A stretch of DNA of 34,206 bases, from positions 1-34,206 of the forward strand of contig JBDTVE010000140.1 in the NCBI GenBank assembly GCA_040007355.1, in the 5' to 3' direction. The notes beneath the pieces were generated by a model, which searched no databases, had not been told where the DNA came from, and worked only from the letters and a program-made list of their open reading frames with translations. Position 1 is the first letter of the stretch. Each line of letters opens with the position of its first letter. Shown one piece after another: positions 24,598-32,771 of this stretch. The DNA is from JACMLD01 sp040007355. GTDB taxonomy: Bacteria > Bacteroidota > Bacteroidia > Chitinophagales > Chitinophagaceae. The translations under genes were made by a program, and so were the position numbers.

Positions 24598-25815
24598 TTA
24601 TGCTGCTGCCAACATTTTTCTTTTAAATATTTTCATCAGCAAATAACTGAGCAGGCCCAGGACCACGGCGGCTGTTGTCGCCAGAGTAATGCTGCCGTAG
24701 AGATATTGCTGCAGGTTGACTTTTATATTTTGCAAACTAAGTCTTTTACTGAATACCAGCTGCAAGGCGTGATTACCCACCCACCAAGCCCCCATTTTAT
24801 AACTGAAAAAAATGATCACCGGTATCATGGGAGGGATGCTGATATTGGCGGCAATAATAACCAGGCCTTTGTTTAATTTTAAAATGACGGCAAAAAAGAT
24901 GGCCAGCGCCAGTTGAAAACCCCACAAGGGCACAATGCCCATGAATACGCCAAACGCAATGGAGACCGCTTTCAGCACATCGCTATGATGGGGATGCAGT
25001 ACATGCTGGTTGAAAAAATCCTGTCTTTTTTTCCTGTTGAACAGGCCGCGTAGAAAATTACGGGGCACAATATAGAATAGGGTGATCAATACCAGGAAAG
25101 TATTTAAGATACTGATACGGGTGAAATCCTTTACGGGTCTGAAATGAGAGACCCTAGTTTCCTTTGGCGCATAGTACACGCTAACGGGTACGGGCACAAT
25201 ATCAATTCCTTTCCAGGCAGCACGAACCAGTACTTCTATCTCAAATTCAAAACGCCGGGTCAAAAAATGTATTTCCTGCAATGGCTCTAAAGGATACAGG
25301 CGATAACCGGATTGTGTGTCCGGCAGTTCAATCCCCGTTTCTATTTTAAACCAGAAATTGGAGAAGCGGTTCCCAAAGCTGCTTTTGCCCGGAACCGTTT
25401 CCTGGTCCATATTACGGGCGCCCACTACAATGGCGCGGGGATTTTCCGTTGCTTTGTCCAGGAACTTATCCAAATCCTTTGCAAAATGCTGGCCGTCAGA
25501 ATCAATGGTAATGGCATAGCGGTATCCCTGCTGAAAGGCATAAGCAAAGCCGGTACGCAGGGCTAAGCCTTTTCCCTTGTTAACCGGTTGTATAATTATT
25601 TGCACCCAGGGAAAATTTTGCAGCAACAGGGCAGTATTGTCTGTGCAGCCATCATTTACTACAATAACCTGGTCCGTATACTGCGAAAGGTCATGGATGA
25701 CGGCGGCCAGGGTGGCGCCATTATTATAGGTGGGTATCAAAACACAGGCGCGCAATGCACTGAATCTTGTATGTAGAATGGGTGTTTGGTTCATATTGGC
25801 CGCTCTTTTGAGCAT
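24598..25815 (-). CDS. GT2 family glycosyltransferase fused to DUF2062 membrane domain
   Basis: A 405-residue protein. Residues 22 to about 240 are a GT-A glycosyltransferase of the dolichol-phosphate-mannose synthase type: VLIPTYNNG at 25-33, VVNDGCTDN at 52-60 and the metal-binding Asp-Ser-Asp at 105-107. Residues about 274-400 form a DUF2062 domain (HPHHSDVLKAVSIAFGVFMGIVPLWGF) with several membrane helices. It is the first gene of the train, 11 bp before the exporter. Aryl-polyene clusters typically encode such a protein; the sugar donor and acceptor are unknown. The ATG at 25794 (residue 8) is an alternative start with a slightly better purine-rich leader. Confidence 0.88.
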   Translation of the reverse strand: MLKRAANMNQTPILHTRFSALRACVLIPTYNNGATLAAVIHDLSQYTDQVIVVNDGCTDNTALLLQNFPWVQIIIQPVNKGKGLALRTGFAYAFQQGYRYAITIDSDGQHFAKDLDKFLDKATENPRAIVVGARNMDQETVPGKSSFGNRFSNFWFKIETGIELPDTQSGYRLYPLEPLQEIHFLTRRFEFEIEVLVRAAWKGIDIVPVPVSVYYAPKETRVSHFRPVKDFTRISILNTFLVLITLFYIVPRNFLRGLFNRKKRQDFFNQHVLHPHHSDVLKAVSIAFGVFMGIVPLWGFQLALAIFFAVILKLNKGLVIIAANISIPPMIPVIIFFSYKMGAWWVGNHALQLVFSKRLSLQNIKVNLQQYLYGSITLATTAAVVLGLLSYLLMKIFKRKMLAAA

Positions 25816-25993
25816 TCATTAATACAGCAACAGCGTAATCCTGGTTTTTGTAAAACAAAATGCAAAATTAAGTTTAAATAATGAAGTGATAGTGAACGAT
25901 GTATATTCTATGATTAGCGTTGGAAAGATCGTTTCGGTTACACGCGGTTCATCAACCACAGGTTTTTACCTGCTGTATCGTCCTATTACACAA
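25816..25993. promoter_or_regulatory. divergent promoter region between pigment train and barrel-protein gene
   Basis: The only divergent intergenic space in the window; it should hold the main promoter of the 25-gene train and that of the plus-strand barrel-protein gene. It is AT-rich on the left half. No clear palindromic operator is visible by eye. Confidence 0.5.
25863..25870 (-). promoter_or_regulatory. possible -7 box of the pigment train promoter
   Basis: On the minus strand this reads TAATTTTG, an exact TAnnTTTG match, 47 bp before the ATG at 25815. A convincing -33 TTTG at about 19 bp upstream is not seen, so the call is tentative. Confidence 0.35.
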
Positions 25994-28900
25994 ATGATAA
26001 AGAATTTTATAGGGAAATATACTTGTCTGGCAGTCATCGGACTATTGTTGGCAAATGCACTGAACGCGCAGGTTATCCTTACTGCAAAAGGCACCATAGC
26101 GGACAGTACCGGCAAAACCCCGCTTGCCGGCGCTAAAATTGAGCTGTTTTCCATAAAAGATACACCCAATTCCTACAATACAATTAGCGGCAACAACGGA
26201 CGTTTTGAATTGCATGGAATAAGGGCCGATACCTTTCGTGCCTTAATAAATATGGAGGGATATCCGCTGACCACCAAAACCTGGATAATATCCGATTCAA
26301 GTGCCGACCTTGGAACCATTCTTATTTCAAAGACAACTGCCATAGTCTCAAACAGTCCTGCCATTAGTCAGGATACCGCTATTAAACCAGTTGCTGCCAA
26401 CCCTGTCAATCACGTTGTGGCCGACAGCAATGCAGCTGGTAGCAATATAGCAAAATCCGTTGCTTTAAAGAGCTATGATGGTCTTGGTACTATTTCCGGG
26501 ACCCTGCAGGATAAAACCGATAAAGCCCCTTTGCGTGGTGCCACCTTGAATCTTAGCCCCAAAAAAAACCCATCCCAAAAACTGGATGCCATTTCAGACA
26601 ATAAAGGACATTTCTCTTTTACGGGCATCCCACCAGATACATTTATGCTTTCTATCACCTATGTAGGATATGAGTTTGTTGACCGCCAGGTAAATCCCTC
26701 GGCCAACAGCGAGCATAATCTCGGCGTTATTTTTATTCCTAAAACGTCCCAGGAACTGGAAGGCGTAACCATCATAGCAAAAACGCCGCCGGCCCAGCAA
26801 AAAGGCGACACGGTTCAATTCAATGCCAGTGCATTTAAGGTGAACCCGGATGCCACCACCGAAGACCTGATAAAAAAAATGCCGGGTATAACGGTTGATA
26901 GAGACGGTACTGTAACGGCTCAGGGCGACCAGGTGAAAAAAGTAACTATCGATGGAAAGGATTTTTTAGGTGATGATGCTACTGCGGCGTTGCGTAACCT
27001 GCCATCTGATGTAGTAGATAAAATACAGGTGTTTGATAAACTAAGCGACCAGGCCGCTTTTACCGGGTTCGATGATGGTAATTCTGTAAAATCGATCAAT
27101 ATCGTTACCAAATCAGGCATCAAAAATGGCCAGTTCGGTCGGGTGTTTGCCGGATACGGCACCAATGGACGTTATGCTGCCGGTGGTAATGTAAGCACCT
27201 TCGACAAGGATCGCAGGATCTCGGTGGTGGGTAGCTTTAATAATATCAACCAGCAAAACTTTTCTTCACAAGACCTGCTGGGTGCTACCACTGGTGGCGG
27301 TGGTGGCAATTTTGGCGGAAGAGGGGGTGGCGGAAGAGGGGGGGGCGGCGCTCGTGGTGGTGGTGGTGGTGGCCGCGGGTTTGGTGGTACCGACAATTTT
27401 ACGGTTGGCCAGCAAAACGGTATCAGCGGTACCAATGCAATAGGCATCAACTATACAGATAAATGGAGCCCTAAACTGGACATGCAGGCAAGCTATTTTT
27501 TTAATAATAGTAACAATACCAATGAGCGCGAACTGCATAGCCAAACCCTGATTGGGGAGAAAACCCAGTATACCGATCAAACCAGTTTATCAGTAAGTAA
27601 AAATTACAACAACCGTTTCAATATGCGACTGGAATATAAACTGGATTCCAGCAATTCACTTATCATCAATCCCAGCCTTAATTTCCAGAATAACAATACG
27701 GAGTCCAATGGCGCTTCCCAAACGTATTACGGAACCGGCGACACCTCCAATACGGCTGAAAGTATGAATTCATCAAAAAGAACCGGATACAATCTCCGGA
27801 ACAATATCCTCTTCCGGCACTCTTTTGCCAAAAGAGGCAGAACGTTTTCATTAAACCTGAGCACTACGTTCAATAAAAACAATGGCGAAAGCTATACGGT
27901 GCAGCAACTCCGTTTTTTTGAGAACAATCTTGCTACAGACTCGCTGCAAAACCAGTACACAAATAACCCAACCAATGGTTACTCCGTATCAGCCAATATA
28001 GCCTATACGGAGCCGGTAGGCAAAAAAGGCCAGATTCAGTTTAACTACTCACCCTCGTGGACCAAAAATAAAGCCGACCAGCAGACCTTTCTATTTGATA
28101 CTACCGGAAAGGATTATACGCAGTTCAGCGATATCCTCTCCAATAAATTCGACAATACCGTGACCACCAACAATGGTGGTATCAGTTACCGGCTGGGCAG
28201 TTCGCGCGACAACCAGTTTTCAGTAGGCGTTAACCTGCAGAATTCCAAGCTGGAAAGCACCCGGATATTTCCGGCACCAGCCACCGTAAACCAGTCTTTT
28301 ACCAATTTGCTGCCCAACCTTATGTGGCGTAAAAAAGTTTCTGCCCGCAGCAGCATTAATATTTTCTACCGGGCCAATACAAACTTCCCTTCTGTAACAC
28401 AGTTGCAGGATGTAGTAAGCCTGAGCGACCCCTTAAGAATAAGCAGCGGTAACCCTGCTTTAAAGCAATCCTATACCAGTTTGGTTTCCGCCCGGTATAC
28501 TTTTACCAATACCCAGAAAGGACAAAGCCTGTTTGCCAATATTTTCCTGCAAACCCAAAGCAATTATATTTCCAGCGCCACTTATATTGCCAGTGCAGAT
28601 TCCGTGATACAGCAGGGTATTGTGCTAAAAAGCGGTTCCCAGCTAACCAAGCCGGTAAACCTGAACGGTTATAAAAGCTTCCGGTCTTTTTTTACCTTCA
28701 GCCAGCCGGTGTCTTTTATAAAATCAAATGTTAACCTCAGTACCGGTTTCACTTATTCAAGGCTGCCAGGTCTTATCAATTACCATGAAACTGTAACCGA
28801 CAATTATATTTACAATGCCGGCATCGTTGTTGCCAGCAATATCAGCCAGTATGTGGATTTTAACCTGTCTTACAACGCTAATTTTAACAATACTAAAAGC

Positions 28901-29299
28901 TCGGCGGCGGGCCAGACCAGTCAAAATTATATAAGCCAGGCGGCTGGTATTCAATTTAATTTATTGTCTAAAACCGGCTGGTTTGTACAAAATGATCTCA
29001 CCAACCAGATATACAGTGGATTAACGGGTGGTCTCAACCAGAACTTCTGGCTATGGAATGCCAGTATGGGCAAAAAATTCTTGAAAAACCAGGCCGGGGA
29101 ACTGAAGCTGTCTGCTTTTGACCTGCTGAAACAAAACCAGAGTATTGTGCGCACGGTATCTGAAAACTATATTGAAGATTCCCGTTCCAATGTGCTACAG
29201 CAATACTTCCTGTTAACTTTTACCTACAGCCTGAAGAATTTTGGGAGCGGAAAACCCACTAGCCAGGGTCCGAACCGTCGCTTTTCGCCTAATTTTTAG
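25994..29299 (+). CDS. TonB-receptor-like outer-membrane beta-barrel protein with two CarboxypepD_reg-like domains
   Basis: I start at the ATG at 25994 (1101 residues) because it opens a clean Sec signal (MIKNFIGKYTC to LLANALNA, then Q); the longer frame has no signal at its start. Two beta-sandwich CarboxypepD_reg-like repeats follow (roughly 27-115 and 170-265). Next comes a plug-like domain (KMPGITVDRDGTVTAQG, VTIDGKDFLGDD, INIVTKSGIKNGQFG) and a long barrel of the OMP_b-brl_3 type. A glycine/arginine-rich insert encoded at 27293-27383 sits between plug and barrel. No lipoprotein or SusD-like partner is adjacent. Such proteins import or sense ligands at the outer membrane; the ligand is unknown. 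Divergence from the pigment train does not prove a shared role. Confidence 0.85.
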   Translation: MIKNFIGKYTCLAVIGLLLANALNAQVILTAKGTIADSTGKTPLAGAKIELFSIKDTPNSYNTISGNNGRFELHGIRADTFRALINMEGYPLTTKTWIISDSSADLGTILISKTTAIVSNSPAISQDTAIKPVAANPVNHVVADSNAAGSNIAKSVALKSYDGLGTISGTLQDKTDKAPLRGATLNLSPKKNPSQKLDAISDNKGHFSFTGIPPDTFMLSITYVGYEFVDRQVNPSANSEHNLGVIFIPKTSQELEGVTIIAKTPPAQQKGDTVQFNASAFKVNPDATTEDLIKKMPGITVDRDGTVTAQGDQVKKVTIDGKDFLGDDATAALRNLPSDVVDKIQVFDKLSDQAAFTGFDDGNSVKSINIVTKSGIKNGQFGRVFAGYGTNGRYAAGGNVSTFDKDRRISVVGSFNNINQQNFSSQDLLGATTGGGGGNFGGRGGGGRGGGGARGGGGGGRGFGGTDNFTVGQQNGISGTNAIGINYTDKWSPKLDMQASYFFNNSNNTNERELHSQTLIGEKTQYTDQTSLSVSKNYNNRFNMRLEYKLDSSNSLIINPSLNFQNNNTESNGASQTYYGTGDTSNTAESMNSSKRTGYNLRNNILFRHSFAKRGRTFSLNLSTTFNKNNGESYTVQQLRFFENNLATDSLQNQYTNNPTNGYSVSANIAYTEPVGKKGQIQFNYSPSWTKNKADQQTFLFDTTGKDYTQFSDILSNKFDNTVTTNNGGISYRLGSSRDNQFSVGVNLQNSKLESTRIFPAPATVNQSFTNLLPNLMWRKKVSARSSINIFYRANTNFPSVTQLQDVVSLSDPLRISSGNPALKQSYTSLVSARYTFTNTQKGQSLFANIFLQTQSNYISSATYIASADSVIQQGIVLKSGSQLTKPVNLNGYKSFRSFFTFSQPVSFIKSNVNLSTGFTYSRLPGLINYHETVTDNYIYNAGIVVASNISQYVDFNLSYNANFNNTKSSAAGQTSQNYISQAAGIQFNLLSKTGWFVQNDLTNQIYSGLTGGLNQNFWLWNASMGKKFLKNQAGELKLSAFDLLKQNQSIVRTVSENYIEDSRSNVLQQYFLLTFTYSLKNFGSGKPTSQGPNRRFSPNF

Positions 29300-29362
29300 T
29301 GCCGGGTACAGAAGCTGTTCGTTTTTTGCGTAATATCGTTTTTAAAGCAAAATTCAGGCGTT

Positions 29363-29938
29363 TTGGATGAAAGAACCTTGGTAGAACAATTAAAACGGGG
29401 CGATGAGCAGGCTTTTAAAATAATTGTAACCACCTGGCAGGATATGGTGTATAATACTGCTTTGGGCATTCTGCAAAGCGCCGAGGACGCCGAGGATGTG
29501 GCACAGGAAGTTTTTGTACAGGTCTATGAATCAATTCATACATTTAAGGGAGAGTCCAAGCTTTCTACCTGGTTATACCGGATTACCACCAGCAAAGCGC
29601 TGGACCATATCAGGAGGAAAAAAAGAAAGAAAAGATTTGCCTTAGTACAGCATCTTTTTGGCGAAAACAACGAAATTATCATACAGCCGCCCGATTTCAA
29701 CCATCCGGGCGTGCTAATGGATAACAAGGAAAATGCGGCCGTCCTGTTCAGGGCCATCCAGAAACTTCCGGATAACCAGAAAACAGCGTTTGTGTTGAAT
29801 AAGGTGGAAGGCTTGAATTACCAGGAAATCAGCGATGTCATGAAAACCACCGTATCTTCTGTGGAGTCCCTGCTGCACCGGGCAAAAACCAACCTGCGGA
29901 AATGGCTGCAGGAACTGTACAGGAACCAGTATGAATAA
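29363..29938 (+). CDS. ECF-type RNA polymerase sigma factor
   Basis: A 191-residue sigma-70-family ECF factor. Region 2 covers about residues 10-75 (DEQAFKIIV, the SAEDAEDVAQEVFVQVY helix and FKGESKLSTWLYRI). Region 4 covers about residues 125-182 (LPDNQKTAFVLNKVEGLNYQEISDVMKTTVSSVESLLHRAKTNL) and includes the helix-turn-helix. The frame has no ATG near the expected N-terminus; the nearby ATG at 29367 is in another frame. Translation must start at TTG 29363 or another rare codon, which may keep expression low. It leads a four-gene set with a probable membrane anti-sigma protein and two Spy-like proteins. Confidence 0.9.
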   Translation: MDERTLVEQLKRGDEQAFKIIVTTWQDMVYNTALGILQSAEDAEDVAQEVFVQVYESIHTFKGESKLSTWLYRITTSKALDHIRRKKRKKRFALVQHLFGENNEIIIQPPDFNHPGVLMDNKENAAVLFRAIQKLPDNQKTAFVLNKVEGLNYQEISDVMKTTVSSVESLLHRAKTNLRKWLQELYRNQYE

Positions 29939-29980
29939 CGCAGGTTTTGTATTAATTTCCCGTCAAATTATCATAGCGAA

Positions 29981-30322
29981 ATGCATATGGAAAAGAGAAA
30001 AGAAACAGAAAATATTCTAAATAGCCTGGATGGCCTGCTAAAGGCTAGTCCTGGTGCTTTTTTTTATACGCGTGTGCAGGCTAGACTACAAAAGGAAGAA
30101 ACCGGTTTCTGGGGTAGTTTAGCAGGCTTTCTCACAAAGCCAACTGTGGCGCTGGCAACGCTTTGCCTTATCTTTTTGTTAAATGCGGCGGCATTTCTCT
30201 ACCAGAAAGAGTCCTCGTATACTGTGGCTGCAGCAGACCAGAACGAGCAGACTTCAGCCGATGATTACAATACTACACTGGCTTCCAATACTTATTACGA
30301 CGAAACTTTTGAGGCGCATTAA
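29981..30322 (+). CDS. small one-pass membrane protein, candidate anti-sigma factor
   Basis: A 113-residue protein with a charged N-terminal cytosolic part (about 1-50), one membrane helix (about residues 54-74, VALATLCLIFLLNAAAFLY) and a short acidic outer tail. No zinc-binding HxxxCxxC motif is present, so it is not a classical ZAS anti-sigma factor. The assignment rests on its place directly after an ECF sigma gene and on its topology. In-frame ATGs at 29981 and 29987 are both possible starts. Its TAA is followed at once by the ATG of the next gene. Confidence 0.65.
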   Translation: MHMEKRKETENILNSLDGLLKASPGAFFYTRVQARLQKEETGFWGSLAGFLTKPTVALATLCLIFLLNAAAFLYQKESSYTVAAADQNEQTSADDYNTTLASNTYYDETFEAH

Positions 30323-30835
30323 ATGAATAGTTCTAAAAACAGAATACTTATTTTCCTGGTAATATTTCTATTACTCACCAATATTGCCATGCTCCTGTAT
30401 TTTACAATGTTTGACAGGATGCCAAGACCTAACCACAGCGAAAAACGCGGCCCGGTGAGTTCATTTTTGCAAAACGAGACTGGCTTTAGTAAAGAGCAGA
30501 TGACCTTGCTGGACAGCCTGAAAAAACGTCACCGCGCCGCCATTAGGCCCTTGTTTGACGACCTTGGAAAAAGTAAGGATGCTTTTTACCAGTTGCTAGG
30601 AAAACCCGGTATTACCGACTCCATTCTACAAACCGCCGCTTCCGATATCGGACAAAAACAGGCTGCGCTGGACCTTCAGTTTTTTCAGAATTTTATAAGC
30701 ATCCGTAAAATATGTACCGATCAGCAACTGGCAAAGTTTGATTCTGTGATGCCCTCCCTTGCCAGCCGGATGATGCAGCCCTGGCAAAAAAATAACGGCC
30801 CCAGGAAAAAAGATAGTATACAGGAAAAAAGATAA
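30323..30835 (+). CDS. Spy/CpxP-like periplasmic sensor-type protein, membrane-anchored
   Basis: A 170-residue protein with an N-terminal membrane anchor (about residues 8-28) and an alpha-helical periplasmic part. The pattern FSKEQMTLLDSLKKRHRAAIRPL, then a second helix pair ending ICTDQQLAKFDSVM, matches heavy-metal-sensor/Spy-CpxP proteins, where an LTxxQ-type motif recurs (here TDQQLAKF). Such proteins sense or buffer envelope stress or metal ions. Together with the preceding sigma factor and one-pass protein it resembles a CnrYXH-type regulatory set, though metal ligands are not evident. It starts directly after the preceding stop codon. Confidence 0.75.
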   Translation: MNSSKNRILIFLVIFLLLTNIAMLLYFTMFDRMPRPNHSEKRGPVSSFLQNETGFSKEQMTLLDSLKKRHRAAIRPLFDDLGKSKDAFYQLLGKPGITDSILQTAASDIGQKQAALDLQFFQNFISIRKICTDQQLAKFDSVMPSLASRMMQPWQKNNGPRKKDSIQEKR

Positions 30836-30852
30836 GAAAAATATCGTTTCTC

Positions 30853-30876
30853 CCGCAGGTTTTTGATTGCCTGCGG
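30853..30876 (+). repeat. perfect 7-bp GC-rich inverted repeat (hairpin)
   Basis: CCGCAGG and CCTGCGG form a perfect 7-bp stem around a 10-base loop, between the two Spy-like genes. It is not followed by a clear T-run, so a transcript-processing, attenuating or stabilising element is as likely as a terminator. Confidence 0.5.
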
Positions 30877-30919
30877 CATCCAAATAAAAACTTCTTTAAT
30901 AACACTAAATTTTTATGTA

Positions 30920-31309
30920 ATGAAAAAGAAAATGCTTTTGATTGCTGCTTCCGCTTTATTTATCTCCTTTGCGGTTAATGCCCAGGGCGGCGGACGAATG
31001 ACGATACCAGAAAGGGTAAAAACGGTAATGGATAAACTGGCAGATTTTAAGTTGAGCTCTGATAAAACCGCATTAACAGACAGTGCTTTTACAGTTTATT
31101 TCCGGGACCAGCAGAAGATGATGGAAGATATGCGCGCCTCAGGTGGTCAGCCAGACAGGGATAAGATGATGGAGGGCAGAAAAAAACTGGGTGATGAAAG
31201 GGATGAAAAATTAAAAAAGATTTTTACTGATGACCAGTTCAAAAAATGGAAAGATGAGATAGAACCAACTACGCGCAGGCAAAGACCCGCCGGTGGTGGC
31301 AACAACTAA
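30920..31309 (+). CDS. small secreted Spy-like protein
   Basis: The ATG at 30920 gives a 129-residue protein with an obvious signal peptide (MKKKMLLIAASALFISFAVNA, then Q); the longer frame from 30863 spoils it. The mature part is about 108 residues, very charged and helical. The first helix (MTIPERVKTVMDKLADFKLSSDK) and the FTDDQFKKWKDEI segment resemble the repeated LTxxQ pattern of Spy-type periplasmic chaperones. Methionine-rich DRDKMMEGRKK and QQKMMEDMRAS stretches could bind metal. It is probably the stress-induced output of the sigma operon or an associated gene; no enzyme motif is present. Confidence 0.75.
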   Translation: MKKKMLLIAASALFISFAVNAQGGGRMTIPERVKTVMDKLADFKLSSDKTALTDSAFTVYFRDQQKMMEDMRASGGQPDRDKMMEGRKKLGDERDEKLKKIFTDDQFKKWKDEIEPTTRRQRPAGGGNN

Positions 31310-31353
31310 TATAGCCTGGCTAAATTATGTGTTATTATTATATACATGAAAAT

Positions 31354-31386
31354 AAAACCCCGTTTCTTAACCGAAACGGGGTTTTT
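31354..31386 (+). terminator. strong rho-independent terminator, bidirectional
   Basis: A 13-bp perfect stem (AAAACCCCGTTTC with GAAACGGGGTTTT) around a six-base TTAACC loop, ending in a T-run on the plus strand. The flanking AAAA gives a T-run on the other strand as well. It closes the plus-strand sigma operon and may stop transcription arriving from the amidohydrolase gene. Confidence 0.93.
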
Positions 31387-31608
31387 AGTTTCCCCCCACG
31401 GCCTTCCGTAAATAAAATACTTATAGGTTTTCCCGGCAGATGATAATTCCATGCTAGGCCATCCAAACCGGATGTTTCTCCCTACAACGGCCATAGCTCC
31501 AGAACACCGTAGCTGTGCCAAACTACCGGCAAAAGTACAACCCGACTCGGTTTGTTTCTCCCGATCTAATACATCTTCGAGCATGTAACTGGACAGCCGA
31601 ATCGCTTA
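31387..31608. other. non-coding interval between convergent genes
   Basis: I see no gene, repeat or RNA here. A 92-codon minus-strand frame crosses the interval and the terminator but shows no protein-like composition. Confidence 0.5.
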
Positions 31609-32703
31609 TCAATCCGGAAAAAGCGTTTTGTCTATATGAGGAATAATGCGCAAAGCGTTTTTATAATAGATTTTTTTCAGGATCACATCAGAGAGGCCCA
31701 TTCCATACATGCGCCAGAATGCATGGTATTTCTTATGGTAAGGAAAATACTCGTCTTCAGTTTCCAATACCCGGAAATACGTTGCATATTCACTGGGTAC
31801 CCAGCTATCCTTACCAAACATTATCCTGTCCTGGTATTTTTCAAAAAACTTTTTGGCTGCCCTGGGCTGTCTTCCCAGCTCGGCTATTACCGCACCAAAT
31901 TCCACGTTTACATTGGGCATAGCATCCAGTAAAAGACCCAGCCTGGTCAAATCGTTCGGATACCATCCAAAATGGGCTGCAATAAAACTTGTTGCCGGGT
32001 GTTTTTTAAACATAGAATGCTGTTCTTCAATCAGCGTTTCCCAGGGAACCGGGTTATGCGGACCTCTTCTGCGTCCCGGATGGGTAGTTATTTCCAGCCA
32101 CCGTTCATTTTTCTCATTTACCGGGTCCCAAAAAGGTTTGGGATCGGCCGTATGAATGATAACCGGTATCCCTAGTTGCCCTGCCTTTGTCCAGACGGCA
32201 TCCAGCCTTTCATCATCCACGGTAACCCGCCGCCCGCGGTTGTCTTTTACAGAAAGACCCAGGTCTTTAAACACTTTTAACCCATTGGCTCCGTTTTTTA
32301 CATCTTCTTCCAGCTGTTTTATGGCTTTTTCCGTCCAGCCCCGTTCACCCATCCCCGAGAAATTGATATTGGCAAATACAATAAAGCGCCGGGGAAAATT
32401 GGATTTTATGTTAGCCGACATCTTACTGAGCCCGTTTCCATTGCCGCCGCTCAGATTTACCATTACCGCCATATTTAGCTTGTCCATTTCCGTTACCAGG
32501 TCGCCCAAATCCTGGCTGCCCATATCCCATTGGTGGTTGTGTACGTCTATAAACGGAAATTTTGCCCTGGAAAGCTGGTGTTCGGGTACTACCAGGTTGG
32601 AGACCGGGTCATATTTTTCAAAATCCATGGTACCGGTCGGCTGGGCGCCGGTGTTTACTACTAGCAACAAATAGCATAAGGCAATGCTGATGGTTTTTTT
32701 CAT
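31609..32703 (-). CDS. secreted amidohydrolase-family metal-dependent hydrolase (Amidohydro_2)
   Basis: The ATG at 32703 gives a 364-residue protein with a signal peptide (MKKTISIALCYLLLVVNTGA, then Q). The TIM-barrel amidohydrolase motifs are visible: HNH (His55, His57) after strand 1, GLKVFKDLG, a metal-type His in VIIHTADP, another His in FIAAHFGW, and a final Asp in MFGKDSW. This PF04909-type family includes decarboxylases and hydrolases of aromatic or small carboxylic substrates. The substrate cannot be told from sequence. It stands alone on the minus strand between the terminator and the DsbA-family gene, so I see no operon. Confidence 0.87.
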   Translation of the reverse strand: MKKTISIALCYLLLVVNTGAQPTGTMDFEKYDPVSNLVVPEHQLSRAKFPFIDVHNHQWDMGSQDLGDLVTEMDKLNMAVMVNLSGGNGNGLSKMSANIKSNFPRRFIVFANINFSGMGERGWTEKAIKQLEEDVKNGANGLKVFKDLGLSVKDNRGRRVTVDDERLDAVWTKAGQLGIPVIIHTADPKPFWDPVNEKNERWLEITTHPGRRRGPHNPVPWETLIEEQHSMFKKHPATSFIAAHFGWYPNDLTRLGLLLDAMPNVNVEFGAVIAELGRQPRAAKKFFEKYQDRIMFGKDSWVPSEYATYFRVLETEDEYFPYHKKYHAFWRMYGMGLSDVILKKIYYKNALRIIPHIDKTLFPD

Positions 32704-32771
32704 ACAAAAATTTAATAAATAAAGTATGGTACCCCTATTCACCCAGCCATTTTTCCCAGCAGGCCAACCAA

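Noticed and set aside
27172..27450. Proline-rich minus-strand frame
   Set aside because: It is the antisense shadow of the glycine-rich loop of the barrel-protein gene (GGT/GGC codons read as ACC/GCC/CCC-type codons).
31306..31584. 92-codon minus-strand frame between the sigma operon and the amidohydrolase gene
   Set aside because: It reads through the strong terminator hairpin and has no recognisable domain or signal.
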